From NCBI GenBank assembly GCA_913065125.1, contig CAJYAG010000002.1, positions 496,001 to 560,000 on the forward strand: DNA of 64,000 nt, read 5' to 3'. The notes below the pieces were generated by a model. The model did not search any database. It saw only the letters and a program-made list of their open reading frames with translations, and was not told the DNA's origin. The translations under genes and the position numbers were made by a program. This document shows positions 19,026 through 28,619 of the stretch, one piece after another; the stretch's first letter is position 1, and each line of letters opens with the position of its first letter. The DNA is from an uncultured Flavobacteriaceae bacterium (GTDB taxonomy: Bacteria > Bacteroidota > Bacteroidia > Flavobacteriales > Flavobacteriaceae).

Positions 19026-20150
19026 GTGTCAATTTATTGCGATTTGAAAAAAGAAAAATTACTAGCCGTTTTGCGTTTGCAAAAAACAAAAGCTGTGGGC
19101 GATATTTCAGCAAAAAAACTCATTGTCGCCACCGGAGATGTTCGTCAGATTTTTAAAGAAAAACCAGCTACTTTATTAAAAATCAACGGAATTGGAACGC
19201 ATGTTGTCAATCAATTATTTGATAATCAACACAAAAATTTAGCAGAAAAGGAGTTCGATTATATTGAGCAGAATAATATTGCAACTTCTTATTTTTTAGA
19301 TGATGATTATCCAAAAAACTTGCAACAATGTATTGATGCACCCATTTTATTTTTTAAAGATGGAAATATCAACCTGCAAAACGAACGCATCATTAGCATT
19401 GTTGGTACAAGAAATATGACGTCTTACGGGCGTGATTTTTGTAAAGAACTCATTAAAAATTTAACTACATACAACCCAATTATTGTAAGTGGTTTTGCAT
19501 ACGGAGTTGATATTTGTGCGCACAAAGAAGCGGTTAAGAACAAGCTGCAAACTATTGCCGTTTTAGCGCACGGATTTGAGCAAATTTATCCGAAATCACA
19601 TAAAAAGTACATCAATCAAGTGAATGAAAATGGCGGATTTATCACAGAATTTTGGCATGATGAAGATCCGTTAAGAGAACATTTTTTACAACGAAATAGA
19701 ATTGTAGCAGGAATTTCTCAAGCAACAATTATCATAGAATCCGCAGAAAAAGGCGGTTCGTTAGTAACTGCTGATATTGCCAATTCGTACGATAGAGATG
19801 TGTTTGCTGTTCCAGGAAGAACAACAGACTTGTATAGTAAAGGTTGTAACCGCTTGATTAAAGACAACAAAGCGGCGCTATTCACTTCGGCAGAAGATGT
19901 TGCAAAAATGTTGAATTGGGATCTTGATTTAAAACAAAAAAAATCAAAAACCATTCAAAAACAACTATTTGTAGAACTGAATTCTAACGAACAAAAAGTC
20001 TACGATTATTTGCTTAAAAACGGCAAACAACTCTTAGATATTATTGCGATAGAATGTGCTATTCCTATCTACAAATTAGCGCCTTTATTATTACAATTAG
20101 AAATGAAAGGTGTTGTGCAACCTTTGCCAGGAAAATTGTTTGAAGTGTAG
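19026..20150 (+). CDS. dprA: DNA-processing protein DprA
   Basis: 374 aa, loads RecA on single-stranded DNA taken up during transformation. The N-terminus is a SAM/HhH-like region, the middle a Rossmann DprA fold (ISIVGTRNMTSYGRDFC about 121-137; IIVSGFAYGVDICAHKEAV; HGFEQIYPKSHKKY; LREHFLQRNRIVAGIS; GGSLVTADIANSYDRDVFAVPG), and the C-terminus a winged helix (about 315-374). The start is GTG at 19026. No promoter box is obvious. Confidence 0.93.
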   Translation: MSIYCDLKKEKLLAVLRLQKTKAVGDISAKKLIVATGDVRQIFKEKPATLLKINGIGTHVVNQLFDNQHKNLAEKEFDYIEQNNIATSYFLDDDYPKNLQQCIDAPILFFKDGNINLQNERIISIVGTRNMTSYGRDFCKELIKNLTTYNPIIVSGFAYGVDICAHKEAVKNKLQTIAVLAHGFEQIYPKSHKKYINQVNENGGFITEFWHDEDPLREHFLQRNRIVAGISQATIIIESAEKGGSLVTADIANSYDRDVFAVPGRTTDLYSKGCNRLIKDNKAALFTSAEDVAKMLNWDLDLKQKKSKTIQKQLFVELNSNEQKVYDYLLKNGKQLLDIIAIECAIPIYKLAPLLLQLEMKGVVQPLPGKLFEV

Positions 20151-20184
20151 TTTTTATCCTTATTTTTGATAAAAATCATACAAA

Positions 20185-21243
20185 ATGGCATCCGAAGAAA
20201 AATTAATGTCGCAAAAAAAACCTGCTTTTCCTGTCAACGAGTTGTTAAATGACTATTTGATAGAGAATAGCAGAAATATAAAAATTCCGATTTTTTATGA
20301 TGATTTACTTCGCTTTCAAGGTTCTGTTGTTGTGTATGATAAAAATGACGAAGACACACTTTGGATACGAACGTATTATTCTGAATTTGAAAGACAAGAA
20401 ATTGATTTAAGTTTAAAAAAAGTCTACACAATCTTGCATTCTAACGGAAATGAAGACACCATTAAATACTTAAATATTGATGCTGTTGATTACTGTACCT
20501 TTGGCAATTCGAAACCTTTTCGTGTAAAAGTTCGGAATATTTTAAACGATAATTACACGTATTTTTACGTAAAAAAAACAGATGCTTCTCGGGTGTATGG
20601 ATTAGAATTAGAGCATATTTTATCGCCGTATAATTTAAATTTTTTGGTGTATAAAGACACGCTAATTGAAGAACATATTGCAGGAATTCCTGGAGATGAT
20701 TTTATCAAAGATTTTTTACCAAAATGTACAGCATCAGAAAAATCGCAAATTGCAAAAGAGTTTGTAAAGTTTAACGAACGCTGTATGATTCGGCTTTTAG
20801 GAGATATGCGTTCGTATAATTATGTAATTGTACCAACGCACGATTTTGATCATATTGTATATAAAATTAGAGCCATAGATTTTGATCAGCAAAGTTTTGA
20901 AGGAAAGTTTAAAGTCTATTATCCGCAGTTTTTTAAAGAAAACAATAAAATGGTTTCTTTGGTTGGCGAAAAACTACAAGATTCTTCTATTGAACAATAT
21001 AAAATTGAAGAACGCTCTATTGTTGCAAAAAGAATTTTAAGTTCTGAAAATAGAATCAATCAGTTGATAAATGCCATGAAACACGACACCATTTCTACAG
21101 AGAAAAATATAAGCTTGTTAAAAAATCAAATTTTTGATTTTACCTTAGATGTAAATTTTAAGAAAAGCAATAACATGGGAGAAATCATTGAAACTGCTTT
21201 GGAATTTGTAAAACGGAATTATCAAGACGAAAATCCGAAATAG
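20185..21243 (+). CDS. Conserved protein of unknown function, kinase-like motifs
   Basis: 352 aa, no signal peptide or membrane helix. I do not recognise a named family. Near residues 212-235 it has LGDMRSYNYVIVP and then KIRAIDFDQQS, which resemble the GDxxxxN...IDFD catalytic and metal-binding pair of aminoglycoside phosphotransferase/choline-kinase-like proteins. A glycine-rich ATP loop is not evident, so a degenerate kinase fold is only a guess. The gene is 35 bp downstream of dprA on the same strand and converges with the EamA gene. Confidence 0.6.
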   Translation: MASEEKLMSQKKPAFPVNELLNDYLIENSRNIKIPIFYDDLLRFQGSVVVYDKNDEDTLWIRTYYSEFERQEIDLSLKKVYTILHSNGNEDTIKYLNIDAVDYCTFGNSKPFRVKVRNILNDNYTYFYVKKTDASRVYGLELEHILSPYNLNFLVYKDTLIEEHIAGIPGDDFIKDFLPKCTASEKSQIAKEFVKFNERCMIRLLGDMRSYNYVIVPTHDFDHIVYKIRAIDFDQQSFEGKFKVYYPQFFKENNKMVSLVGEKLQDSSIEQYKIEERSIVAKRILSSENRINQLINAMKHDTISTEKNISLLKNQIFDFTLDVNFKKSNNMGEIIETALEFVKRNYQDENPK

Positions 21244-21247
21244 AGTT

Positions 21248-22108
21248 TTACTTTTTCTTAGAACGAATACTCTCAATAATAACAGTAGACAAAATCAACA
21301 AACCACCAAAAAAGGTGTTTAAAGTCGGAATTTCATTCAAGAAGAAAAAAGCTAAAAGAATTCCGAATATGGGCTGAATGCTACTAATTATACTTGCGGT
21401 AGAAACTGAAAAATAAGTCAATTTTCTTACCATTAAAGTATGTCCAATTGCAGTTGTTAATAATCCTAATAACAACAAATATGGCAATTGCGTTTCAATT
21501 CCAGAAGTGTCAAAAAAGAACAATAATGGCGCAAATAAAATGGTGATAAAAAGCACTTGGTAAAACATCAACATGGTTCCGTTATAAACCGCAACATGTT
21601 GTTTTAAAATTAAGATTCTTAACGAATAACACAAGGCTGAAATCACCCCTAAAATAATTCCTTTTACATGATTGCTTTCTAAATCAAATTCTGGCGCTAG
21701 AATGTAAATTCCGAGCAACACAACCAATCCTAAAACAATATGAATTGGATTGAACTTTGTTTTGATAAACAAGGGTTCTAACAAAGCAGTTATCACAGGA
21801 AACGTGTATAAAGACAACATTCCTAAAGCAACATTTGAAAGTTTTAAAGCGTAGAAATATGTGGTCCAATGTGCTGCCATAAAAATGGCTCCAAGTGTAA
21901 ATGTGAAGATATCTTTTTTAGAATGAATTTTAAGATTTATTTTTTTAAATCGACAATAGGCATACAAAAAAACAAGCGCTAAAGAAGATCGCCACCAAAC
22001 CATAATTGAAGGCGGCATTTCTATATATTTCCCTAAAACACCAGAAGTACTTATAAATAAAGTAGCGAGTAAAAGTTCAGAAATGTGTTTTAGATGTTCG
22101 TTTTTCAT
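21248..22108 (-). CDS. EamA/DMT family transporter
   Basis: 286 aa with ten predicted membrane helices in two EamA repeats, as in drug/metabolite exporters (for example ISTSGVLGKYIEMPPSIMVW, ALKLSNVALGMLSLYTFPVI, and in the second half STASIISSIQPIFGILLAFFFL). Cytoplasmic membrane. The substrate cannot be told. It lies 30 bp downstream of mfd on the same strand and could be co-transcribed with it. Confidence 0.88.
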   Translation of the reverse strand: MKNEHLKHISELLLATLFISTSGVLGKYIEMPPSIMVWWRSSLALVFLYAYCRFKKINLKIHSKKDIFTFTLGAIFMAAHWTTYFYALKLSNVALGMLSLYTFPVITALLEPLFIKTKFNPIHIVLGLVVLLGIYILAPEFDLESNHVKGIILGVISALCYSLRILILKQHVAVYNGTMLMFYQVLFITILFAPLLFFFDTSGIETQLPYLLLLGLLTTAIGHTLMVRKLTYFSVSTASIISSIQPIFGILLAFFFLNEIPTLNTFFGGLLILSTVIIESIRSKKK

Positions 22109-22137
22109 ATTTTTTTTGTCTCCTCGTGCGGATATGT

Positions 22138-25100
22138 TTATTTAATTTTTTCAAGAATAGACACTGCCTTAGAAACAGCATCTATATGAATAAATGTAAT
22201 TAATAAGCGCAAACCATTTTTGGTTTCTTTCTCTTTCATCACGCAACTTTTAGGGTTTTGCTGAACGTATTTTAGCATGTTTGTAAAATTTTCGGTTTGA
22301 TAAAAAGGACTTTGTTGATCAGCAACATAATACCCGATCATGCGTTTTTTCTTCAAGATAATTTTTTCTAATCCCAATTTTTTTGCCAACCATTTGATGC
22401 GAACAGAATCTAATAAATCTACAACTTGAATCGGAACTTCTCCAAACCGATCCGTGATTTCAACTTCAAAATTCATCAATTCTTCCTCGGTTTTTAAGTC
22501 GCCCAATTTGTTGTATAAATTCAAACGTTCTGTAATTGAATTTACATAATCATCTGGAAATAAAATTTCGAAATCGGTATCAATCGTTACTTCTTTTACA
22601 AACTCTTTTGGTTTCGATTCATCAGCTGGATACAATTCCTTAAACTCGTTTTCTTTCAATTCTTCAATTGCCTCAGACAATATTTTTTGATAGGTATCAA
22701 AACCAATATCATTGATAAATCCACTTTGTTCTCCGCCTAATAAATCTCCAGCGCCACGAATTTCTAAATCTTTCATAGCGATGTTAATTCCGCTTCCTAA
22801 TTCAGAAAATAATTCCAACGCAGTAATTCGTTTTCGAGCATCATCTGTCATCATATGAAAAGGCGGCGTAATAAAATAACAGAACGCTTTTTTGTTTGAT
22901 CTACCAACTCTTCCACGCATTTGATGTAAATCAGACAACCCAAAATTATTGGCATTATTCACAAAAATGGTGTTGGCATTTGGCACATCCAAACCACTTT
23001 CTACAATGGTTGTAGAAACCAACACATCAAATTCGTTATTCATAAACCGGAGCATCAAATCTTCTAGTTTTTTTCCTTCCATTTGTCCGTGACCAATTCC
23101 GATTTTTGCATTGGGCAATAAACGTTGTAATAAACCAGCAACTTCTTTAATGTTTTCGATTCTATTATGGATAAAAAATACTTGTCCGCCACGAGAAATT
23201 TCATACGAAACAGCATCTCTAATCGTTTCTTCAGAAAAGCGAATGACATTGGTTTCTATGGGATGACGATTTGGCGGTGGCGTACTAATTACTGATAAAT
23301 CTCTTGCAGCCATCAAACTAAATTGTAAAGTTCTTGGAATTGGCGTTGCGGTTAGTGTCAGTGTATCAACATTTTCTTTGATGGTTTTTAATTTGTCTTT
23401 TACGGCAACACCAAATTTTTGTTCTTCATCAATAATTAGCAATCCTAAATCTTTAAACTGTATGCTTTTATTGGTTAATTGATGTGTTCCGATGACAATA
23501 TCTACAGAACCATTAGCAATACCTTCTATAACTCCTCTTTTCTGACTTGCAGATCTAAAACGATTTAAATAATCTATGGTAACAGGAAAGTTTTTTAAAC
23601 GCTCAGTAAACGTTCTAAAATGTTGATATGCTAAAATTGTTGTCGGAACTAAAACAGCCACTTGTTTTCCGTTGTCAACTGCTTTGAAAGCAGCACGAAT
23701 AGCAATTTCTGTTTTTCCGAAACCAACATCACCACAAACCAAACGATCCATTGGTTGTTGGTTTTCCATATCGGCTTTTACATCTTGCGTTGCTGTTAAT
23801 TGATCTGGTGTGTCTTCGTAAATAAAACTCGCTTCCAGTTCGTGTTGCATAAAGGTGTCTGGTCTGTATTGAAATCCTTTTTGCAGCTTTCTTTTGGCGT
23901 ATAACTGAATTAAATTGAACGCAATATGTTTAACTCTTGCTTTGGTTTTTTGCTTGATTTTTTTCCAAGCTCCAGAACCTAATTTGTAAATTTTTGGTGC
24001 TTTTCCGTCTTTGCCATTAAATTTTGAAATTTTATGTAACGAGTGAATGCTGATGTATAAAATATCGCGATCGCCATAAAATAATTTAATCGCTTCTTGC
24101 TTATTTCCCTCAACATCAATTTTTTGCAAACCACCAAATTTCCCAATTCCGTGATCAATATGTGTTACATAATCGCCAATTTCTAAATTATTGATTTCTT
24201 TTAACGTAATGGATTGCTTTTTTGCGTATCCATTTTTCAATCTGAATTTATGATAACGTTCAAAGATTTGATGATCAGTATAACACACTATTTTTTCATC
24301 AACATCTATAAATCCTTCGTGCAACGGAAAAACAATAGTTTCGTAACTAACATCTTCTTCTACATCGTTAAAAATGTCATGAAAACGCTCGGCTTGTTTG
24401 TCATTTGCGCAAAAAATATAATTGGTGTAACCTTGTTTAGAATAGTTGTTTAAATTGGTGATTAATAAGTCGAATTGCTTATTAAAAGAAGGTTGTGGCA
24501 ACACATTAAACCGAACATTTGTAGTTGTTTGCGCCTTCTCTGATTGATTGATTGCAACGGCAGAAAACTGATTGATTTGCTCTTTTATATACGCACCGTT
24601 ACAAAATAATTCTTCTGGTTCTGCGTGTTTTATTTCTTTGGATAATTCTTTAAAAGCTTCGGTTGCTTTTGCGTAAAAAGTGTCTAATTTTCCGGTTAAT
24701 AAATCAATATTTTGATGAAAAATAATTGTTTTGGATGAAATGTATTTTAGAAAACTTTCTCGTTTTTCTTGCAGCGTTTTGTTCTCAACATTTGGCATAA
24801 TGCTGATTTTTTTCAGCTTGTCAATAGAGAGCTGCGTTTCAACATCAAAAGTCCGAATACTTTCTACTTCATCACCAAAAAACTCTATTCTATAAGGCTC
24901 ATCATTAGAAAAAGAAAAGACATCTATAATTCCGCCACGAACAGAAAATTCACCAGGTTCAGTCACAAAATCAACTCGCTTAAAATGATATTCAAACAAC
25001 ACTTCGTTTACAAAATCGAGCGAAAGATTTTCTCCAACACTTAACTTTAACGTATTCTTTTCTAGTTCTTTTTTGGTAACAACTTTTTCAAACAATGCAT

Positions 25101-25494
25101 CAGGATAGGTAACAATAACCGCTGGTTTTTTTTGCGAATTAATTCTGTTTAAAACTTCTGATCGCAGTAAAATATTTGCATTGTCTACTTCTTCAATTTG
25201 ATAAGGTCTTCGGTAAGAACCCGGATAAAAAAACACGTTTTTATCACCCAATAATTGTTCAAAATCATTTAAATAATAAGCAGCTTCTTCTTTATCATTA
25301 AAGATGATAAGATACGGTTTTTCTACTTTTTTAAAAGTTTCGGAAATAACAAAAGACAACGACGATCCAACCAAATTCGTAATTTGAAAATGGTTTTTTT
25401 CGTGTTGAAGTTCCGATAAAATCTGTGTTGTTTTTACAGATTTTTTATATCGATTGATAATAATCTCTTTACTCAATTCAACTATTTTAAGCAA
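22138..25494 (-). CDS. mfd: Transcription-repair coupling factor
   Basis: 1118 aa, frees RNA polymerase stalled at DNA damage and recruits UvrA. Parts in order: UvrB-like N-terminal region (about 30-330), CarD-like RNAP-interacting domain (about 440-510, IGDYVTHIDHGIGKFGGLQK), RecG-like translocase with GDVGFGKTEIAIRAAF (Walker A), IIDEEQKFGV (DEEQ box), TLTATPIPRTLQFSL, and VVSTTIVESGLDVPNANT plus QMRGRVGRS, and the C-terminal TRCF domain (about 985-1080). All helicase motifs are present. Confidence 0.96.
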   Translation of the reverse strand: MLKIVELSKEIIINRYKKSVKTTQILSELQHEKNHFQITNLVGSSLSFVISETFKKVEKPYLIIFNDKEEAAYYLNDFEQLLGDKNVFFYPGSYRRPYQIEEVDNANILLRSEVLNRINSQKKPAVIVTYPDALFEKVVTKKELEKNTLKLSVGENLSLDFVNEVLFEYHFKRVDFVTEPGEFSVRGGIIDVFSFSNDEPYRIEFFGDEVESIRTFDVETQLSIDKLKKISIMPNVENKTLQEKRESFLKYISSKTIIFHQNIDLLTGKLDTFYAKATEAFKELSKEIKHAEPEELFCNGAYIKEQINQFSAVAINQSEKAQTTTNVRFNVLPQPSFNKQFDLLITNLNNYSKQGYTNYIFCANDKQAERFHDIFNDVEEDVSYETIVFPLHEGFIDVDEKIVCYTDHQIFERYHKFRLKNGYAKKQSITLKEINNLEIGDYVTHIDHGIGKFGGLQKIDVEGNKQEAIKLFYGDRDILYISIHSLHKISKFNGKDGKAPKIYKLGSGAWKKIKQKTKARVKHIAFNLIQLYAKRKLQKGFQYRPDTFMQHELEASFIYEDTPDQLTATQDVKADMENQQPMDRLVCGDVGFGKTEIAIRAAFKAVDNGKQVAVLVPTTILAYQHFRTFTERLKNFPVTIDYLNRFRSASQKRGVIEGIANGSVDIVIGTHQLTNKSIQFKDLGLLIIDEEQKFGVAVKDKLKTIKENVDTLTLTATPIPRTLQFSLMAARDLSVISTPPPNRHPIETNVIRFSEETIRDAVSYEISRGGQVFFIHNRIENIKEVAGLLQRLLPNAKIGIGHGQMEGKKLEDLMLRFMNNEFDVLVSTTIVESGLDVPNANTIFVNNANNFGLSDLHQMRGRVGRSNKKAFCYFITPPFHMMTDDARKRITALELFSELGSGINIAMKDLEIRGAGDLLGGEQSGFINDIGFDTYQKILSEAIEELKENEFKELYPADESKPKEFVKEVTIDTDFEILFPDDYVNSITERLNLYNKLGDLKTEEELMNFEVEITDRFGEVPIQVVDLLDSVRIKWLAKKLGLEKIILKKKRMIGYYVADQQSPFYQTENFTNMLKYVQQNPKSCVMKEKETKNGLRLLITFIHIDAVSKAVSILEKIK

Positions 25495-25598
25495 ATGTAC
25501 TATAACTATTTGTAATAATTTAATCTGTAAACTCGGTTTAAAAAAAATACAATAACTTTAGAAAAAATTAGTTATTAAAAAGAAATGCAGAAAAAGAC

Positions 25599-26174
25599 AT
25601 GTTTAAATCTTTAAAAATATTTTTCGTAGTGCTATTTATTGGTTTTCAAACTATTGCACAAAATAAAGAAAATAAATGGGTAGTTGGTGCAAGTGTTGGT
25701 GTTGCTAAGTTTGCATCAGAAGACGCTTCTTTTGTAGGCGATCAGTTTAACTTTCAACTTCCAAAATTAAATGTTACAAGATATTTTTTTAATGGATTTT
25801 CTTTAGACGGATCAGTTGCTGTTGCTGCTTTAAAAAGTTTCCCTGGGGTTTTTAGTAACAGTATTTCTTACCTGTCAATTGATACAAGTATAAAATATGA
25901 TTTTGGTACTTCTAATGAAAATTTGGTCCCTTATTTTCTTTTTGGTGGAAGCTTTATAAATTCATCAAACACTATGACCCCAACTTTAAATATTGGAGGA
26001 GGAGGAACATTTTGGCTGAACTCAACTTATGGTGTTAATATTCAACTATTATATAAAGCTGTTTCAGATACAAGTCCCACTTTACGCGCTCACACTTATT
26101 TTTCTATTGGCGCTGTTTATAGCCTTAAGCCCCGAACTCAGGTGCCGAGATTGTGGAGTGATAATAATTATTAA
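25599..26174 (+). CDS. Outer-membrane beta-barrel protein
   Basis: 191 aa with a signal peptide (1-20, QTIAQ) and an eight-strand-like barrel of alternating polar and hydrophobic residues. It resembles the N-terminal barrel of the OmpA-family protein at 33128 (NKWVVGASVGVAKF versus NPWAISLGVNTVDF, YLSIDTSIKYDF versus YYSIDANVKYDV) but has neither the calcium-binding repeats nor the peptidoglycan-binding domain. Its stop lies 4 bp from that of the convergent transporter-like gene. Role unknown. Confidence 0.7.
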   Translation: MFKSLKIFFVVLFIGFQTIAQNKENKWVVGASVGVAKFASEDASFVGDQFNFQLPKLNVTRYFFNGFSLDGSVAVAALKSFPGVFSNSISYLSIDTSIKYDFGTSNENLVPYFLFGGSFINSSNTMTPTLNIGGGGTFWLNSTYGVNIQLLYKAVSDTSPTLRAHTYFSIGAVYSLKPRTQVPRLWSDNNY

Positions 26175-26178
26175 ATCT

Positions 26179-26925
26179 TTATTTTTTGGGATTGATATTC
26201 CAACTTATGCCAGTTGAAAAATAACTCATAGAATAATTTAAACCGGTTCCATAAGAAATGTCTAATTGTAGGTTCTTTTTTAGTAAATAAGTAACCCCAG
26301 TGTCAAAGCTTGCTAAATGGTTTTTAAACTCACTGAATTCACCATAAGGCTCAATATAAAAACTTGTTTTTTGAGACAAGGAAATACCTAAAGCAACAGA
26401 GTACGTTAAGTTTCCATCTCCAGTTCCAAAATAGTCATAACCAACATTGTACCCCAAGCCAATTTTTTCTAAAAGCACATGTGATATTGATAGCTTATTA
26501 ATAGTTCCAATTTTATCATTTGTTAACTCTCTTCTTGCAGTTGGTAAGATTACATGTGATAAAAAAGCAATTTCAGTATTTACATTTTCTTTTTTGAATA
26601 ATTGAATTTTTGTTCCTATTTGAATATCACTTATTCCGCTATTTTTTAACGAACTATTTAATTGTTTGTTGGTTTCGAACTGTGTAAATAATCGGAACTC
26701 AACATTTTTAGTAATTCCATATCTCCATAAAACAGATGGGTATGCATTTGCTTGTATTCCGCTACTTCTTTGAAAAAGAGCACCAGCTTCTATTTGTAAA
26801 CTCTTTGCTGGTAGTGTAGATGCACTTTCTGTTTGATCTGGTCTATCAGTGATGATTTCTTGTGCAGAGATAGTTCCAACTGCAAACAATATAAAAAACA
26901 TATTAATTTTTTTCGATAGTTTCAT
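26179..26925 (-). CDS. Outer-membrane transporter-like protein (MetA-pathway type)
   Basis: 248 aa: signal peptide (1-21, GTISAQ) then ITDRPDQTESASTLPAKSLQIEAG, a motif typical of the Phenol_MetA_deg/transporter family of outer-membrane barrels, followed by amphipathic strands. It is divergent from the DtxR/MntR-type regulator, and a perfect 14-bp inverted repeat lies between them, so it is probably metal-regulated and may pass or sense metal across the outer membrane; that is inferred from context. Confidence 0.75.
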   Translation of the reverse strand: MKLSKKINMFFILFAVGTISAQEIITDRPDQTESASTLPAKSLQIEAGALFQRSSGIQANAYPSVLWRYGITKNVEFRLFTQFETNKQLNSSLKNSGISDIQIGTKIQLFKKENVNTEIAFLSHVILPTARRELTNDKIGTINKLSISHVLLEKIGLGYNVGYDYFGTGDGNLTYSVALGISLSQKTSFYIEPYGEFSEFKNHLASFDTGVTYLLKKNLQLDISYGTGLNYSMSYFSTGISWNINPKK

Positions 26926-26952
26926 TTTGCTAAATATTTTTTGTAAAAATAT

Positions 26953-26986
26953 AAAATTATTTTTAGATAAGACTAAAAATAATTTT
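26953..26986. promoter_or_regulatory. Perfect inverted-repeat operator of the metalloregulator
   Basis: AAAATTATTTTTAG (26953-26966) and its exact complement CTAAAAATAATTTT (26973-26986) are separated by 6 bp. The core TTTTAG-N6-CTAAAA resembles DtxR/IdeR/MntR boxes, and the site lies between the divergent barrel gene and the DtxR/MntR-type gene, just upstream of the latter's -7 box. Confidence 0.65.
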
Positions 26987-27004
26987 ATATAAACAGAAAA
27001 AGAT

Positions 27005-27012
27005 TATATTTG
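27005..27012 (+). promoter_or_regulatory. Bacteroidota -7 box for the metalloregulator gene
   Basis: TATATTTG fits TAnnTTTG. Transcription would start near 27019, which excludes the upstream TTG at 27010 as start codon and supports the ATG at 27031. The inverted repeat at 26953-26986 covers the -33 region. Confidence 0.6.
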
Positions 27013-27030
27013 CATTCTAATTATTATAGT

Positions 27031-27687
27031 ATGTTTACTTTATCAGAAGAGAATTACTTAAAAACTATTTATCATATTAGCAGTGCGTCTACAAAAGGTG
27101 TAAGCACAAATGCTATTGCAAAAAAGTTAGATACCAAAGCGTCTTCGGTAACTGATATGATAAAGAAATTGGCAGATAAAAATGTGCTAGTTTATAAAAA
27201 ATATCAAGGAGTTACATTAACGGGAGTAGGGAAAAAAACAGCTGCATTAATTGTTAGAAAGCATCGCTTATGGGAAGTTTTTTTAGTGGAAAAACTAAAT
27301 TTTAATTGGGATGAAGTCCACGATGTTGCTGAGCAATTAGAACATATAAAATCTTCTAAATTAATTAATGAAATTGATGCCCTACTCGGTTTTCCTAAAT
27401 ACGATCCACATGGAGACCCAATTCCTGATACTGAAGGAAACCTTCATCAAATGGAAAAGAATTTACTATCAACATTAGGAATAAACGACAGCGGAATTTG
27501 TGTTGGTGTAAAAGATTCTTCCGCTTCTTTTTTGCAATTTTTAGACAAACAGCAAATTGCTTTAGGTCAAGAGGTTGTGGTGTTAGAGAAAGAAGATTTT
27601 GATGATTCTATGACGATTAAAATCAATAATAAAAGAATGACAGTTTCACATAAAATTGCAAACAATTTATACATACAAAAACAATGA
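27031..27687 (+). CDS. DtxR/MntR-family metal-dependent repressor
   Basis: 218 aa from the ATG that begins MFTLSEENYLKTIYHI. The N-terminal winged helix (about 1-65) has GVSTNAIAKKLDTKASSVTDMIKKL; the dimerisation/metal-binding domain (about 66-140) has RKHRLWEVFLVEKLNF, VHDVAEQLEH, and FPKYDPHGDPIP; the C-terminal part is a FeoA/SH3-like domain. It is translationally coupled (ATGA) to a ZIP metal transporter and probably represses its own operon and the divergent barrel gene when Mn or Fe is plentiful. Confidence 0.9.
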   Translation: MFTLSEENYLKTIYHISSASTKGVSTNAIAKKLDTKASSVTDMIKKLADKNVLVYKKYQGVTLTGVGKKTAALIVRKHRLWEVFLVEKLNFNWDEVHDVAEQLEHIKSSKLINEIDALLGFPKYDPHGDPIPDTEGNLHQMEKNLLSTLGINDSGICVGVKDSSASFLQFLDKQQIALGQEVVVLEKEDFDDSMTIKINNKRMTVSHKIANNLYIQKQ

Positions 27688-28520
27688 GCATATTTGATCA
27701 ATTAGTTGCATTTGCAAAAGAAAATCCGATTTGGGCAGCACTTTATGCATCTTTATTTACGTGGGGTTTAACCGCTTTAGGTGCATCCTTAGTGTTTTTC
27801 TTTAAGAAATTAAACAGAGCTGTTTTAGACGGAATGTTAGGCTTTACTGGAGGAGTTATGGTTGCGGCAAGTTTTTGGAGCTTATTAGCACCAGCAATTG
27901 ATAATAGTCCAGGAGAAGGTTTTATGAAAGTTTTTCCTTCTGCAATTGGATTTGCTTTAGGAGCTTTATCCTTGTTTGGAATGGACAAGATTTTACCACA
28001 TTTACATATCAACTTTAAAGAAAGCGAGGCAGAAGGCGTAAAAACAAGTTGGCACAAAACAACCTTATTAGTTTTGGCAATTACGTTGCATAATATTCCA
28101 GAAGGTTTGGCAGTTGGAGTTCTATTTGGCGCGGCATCAACTTTGGTAGGTGTAGAACAAACAGAAATGATTATTGCCGCAATTTCGTTGGCAATCGGAA
28201 TTGGAATTCAGAATTTTCCTGAAGGATTTGCTGTTGCAATGCCTTTAAGAAGACAAGGAGTGAGTAGGTTTAAGAGTTTTTGGTACGGGCAATTATCTGC
28301 CATTGTAGAGCCAGTTGCAGCTGTTTTAGGAGCTGTTGCAGTTTCATTTTTTACACCAATTTTACCGTATGCTTTAGCCTTTGCTGCCGGAGCAATGATT
28401 TTTGTTGTTGTTGAAGAAGTGATTCCAGAAACACAAAGAGATAAATTTACAGACATTGCTACTTTAGGGTTTATTGGCGGATTTATAGTAATGATGTCGT
28501 TGGATGTTGGCTTAGGTTAA
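27684..28520 (+). CDS. ZIP-family metal transporter
   Basis: 278 aa with eight predicted membrane helices. The metal path is visible as LHNIPEGLAVGVLFG in helix 4 (about 134-148) and IQNFPEGFAVAMPL in helix 5 (about 175-188), the HNxPEG/xNxPEG pair of ZIP proteins, plus VVVEEVIPE in a later helix. Imports a divalent metal (Zn, Mn or Fe) across the inner membrane. It overlaps the upstream regulator by 4 bp and is followed by a strong terminator, so the two genes form a complete metal-homeostasis operon. Confidence 0.9.
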   Translation: MSIFDQLVAFAKENPIWAALYASLFTWGLTALGASLVFFFKKLNRAVLDGMLGFTGGVMVAASFWSLLAPAIDNSPGEGFMKVFPSAIGFALGALSLFGMDKILPHLHINFKESEAEGVKTSWHKTTLLVLAITLHNIPEGLAVGVLFGAASTLVGVEQTEMIIAAISLAIGIGIQNFPEGFAVAMPLRRQGVSRFKSFWYGQLSAIVEPVAAVLGAVAVSFFTPILPYALAFAAGAMIFVVVEEVIPETQRDKFTDIATLGFIGGFIVMMSLDVGLG

Positions 28521-28555
28521 AACACAATATCTTTTTAATAAAATAAAAAAGTATC

Positions 28556-28583
28556 ATTCCCGCGAAAGCGGGAATCTTTTTTT
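28556..28583 (+). terminator. Intrinsic terminator
   Basis: Stem ATTCCCGC/GCGGGAAT capped by GAAA and followed by seven Ts, 35 bp after the ZIP transporter gene. Confidence 0.9.
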
Positions 28584-28619
28584 AGTTAAATTGCTAACTC
28601 AAATTTTAACACGTCTTTT

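Noticed and set aside
27010-27030. Upstream TTG start for the metalloregulator
   Set aside because: It lies in the TATATTTG -7 box; the ATG at 27031 begins the conserved domain.
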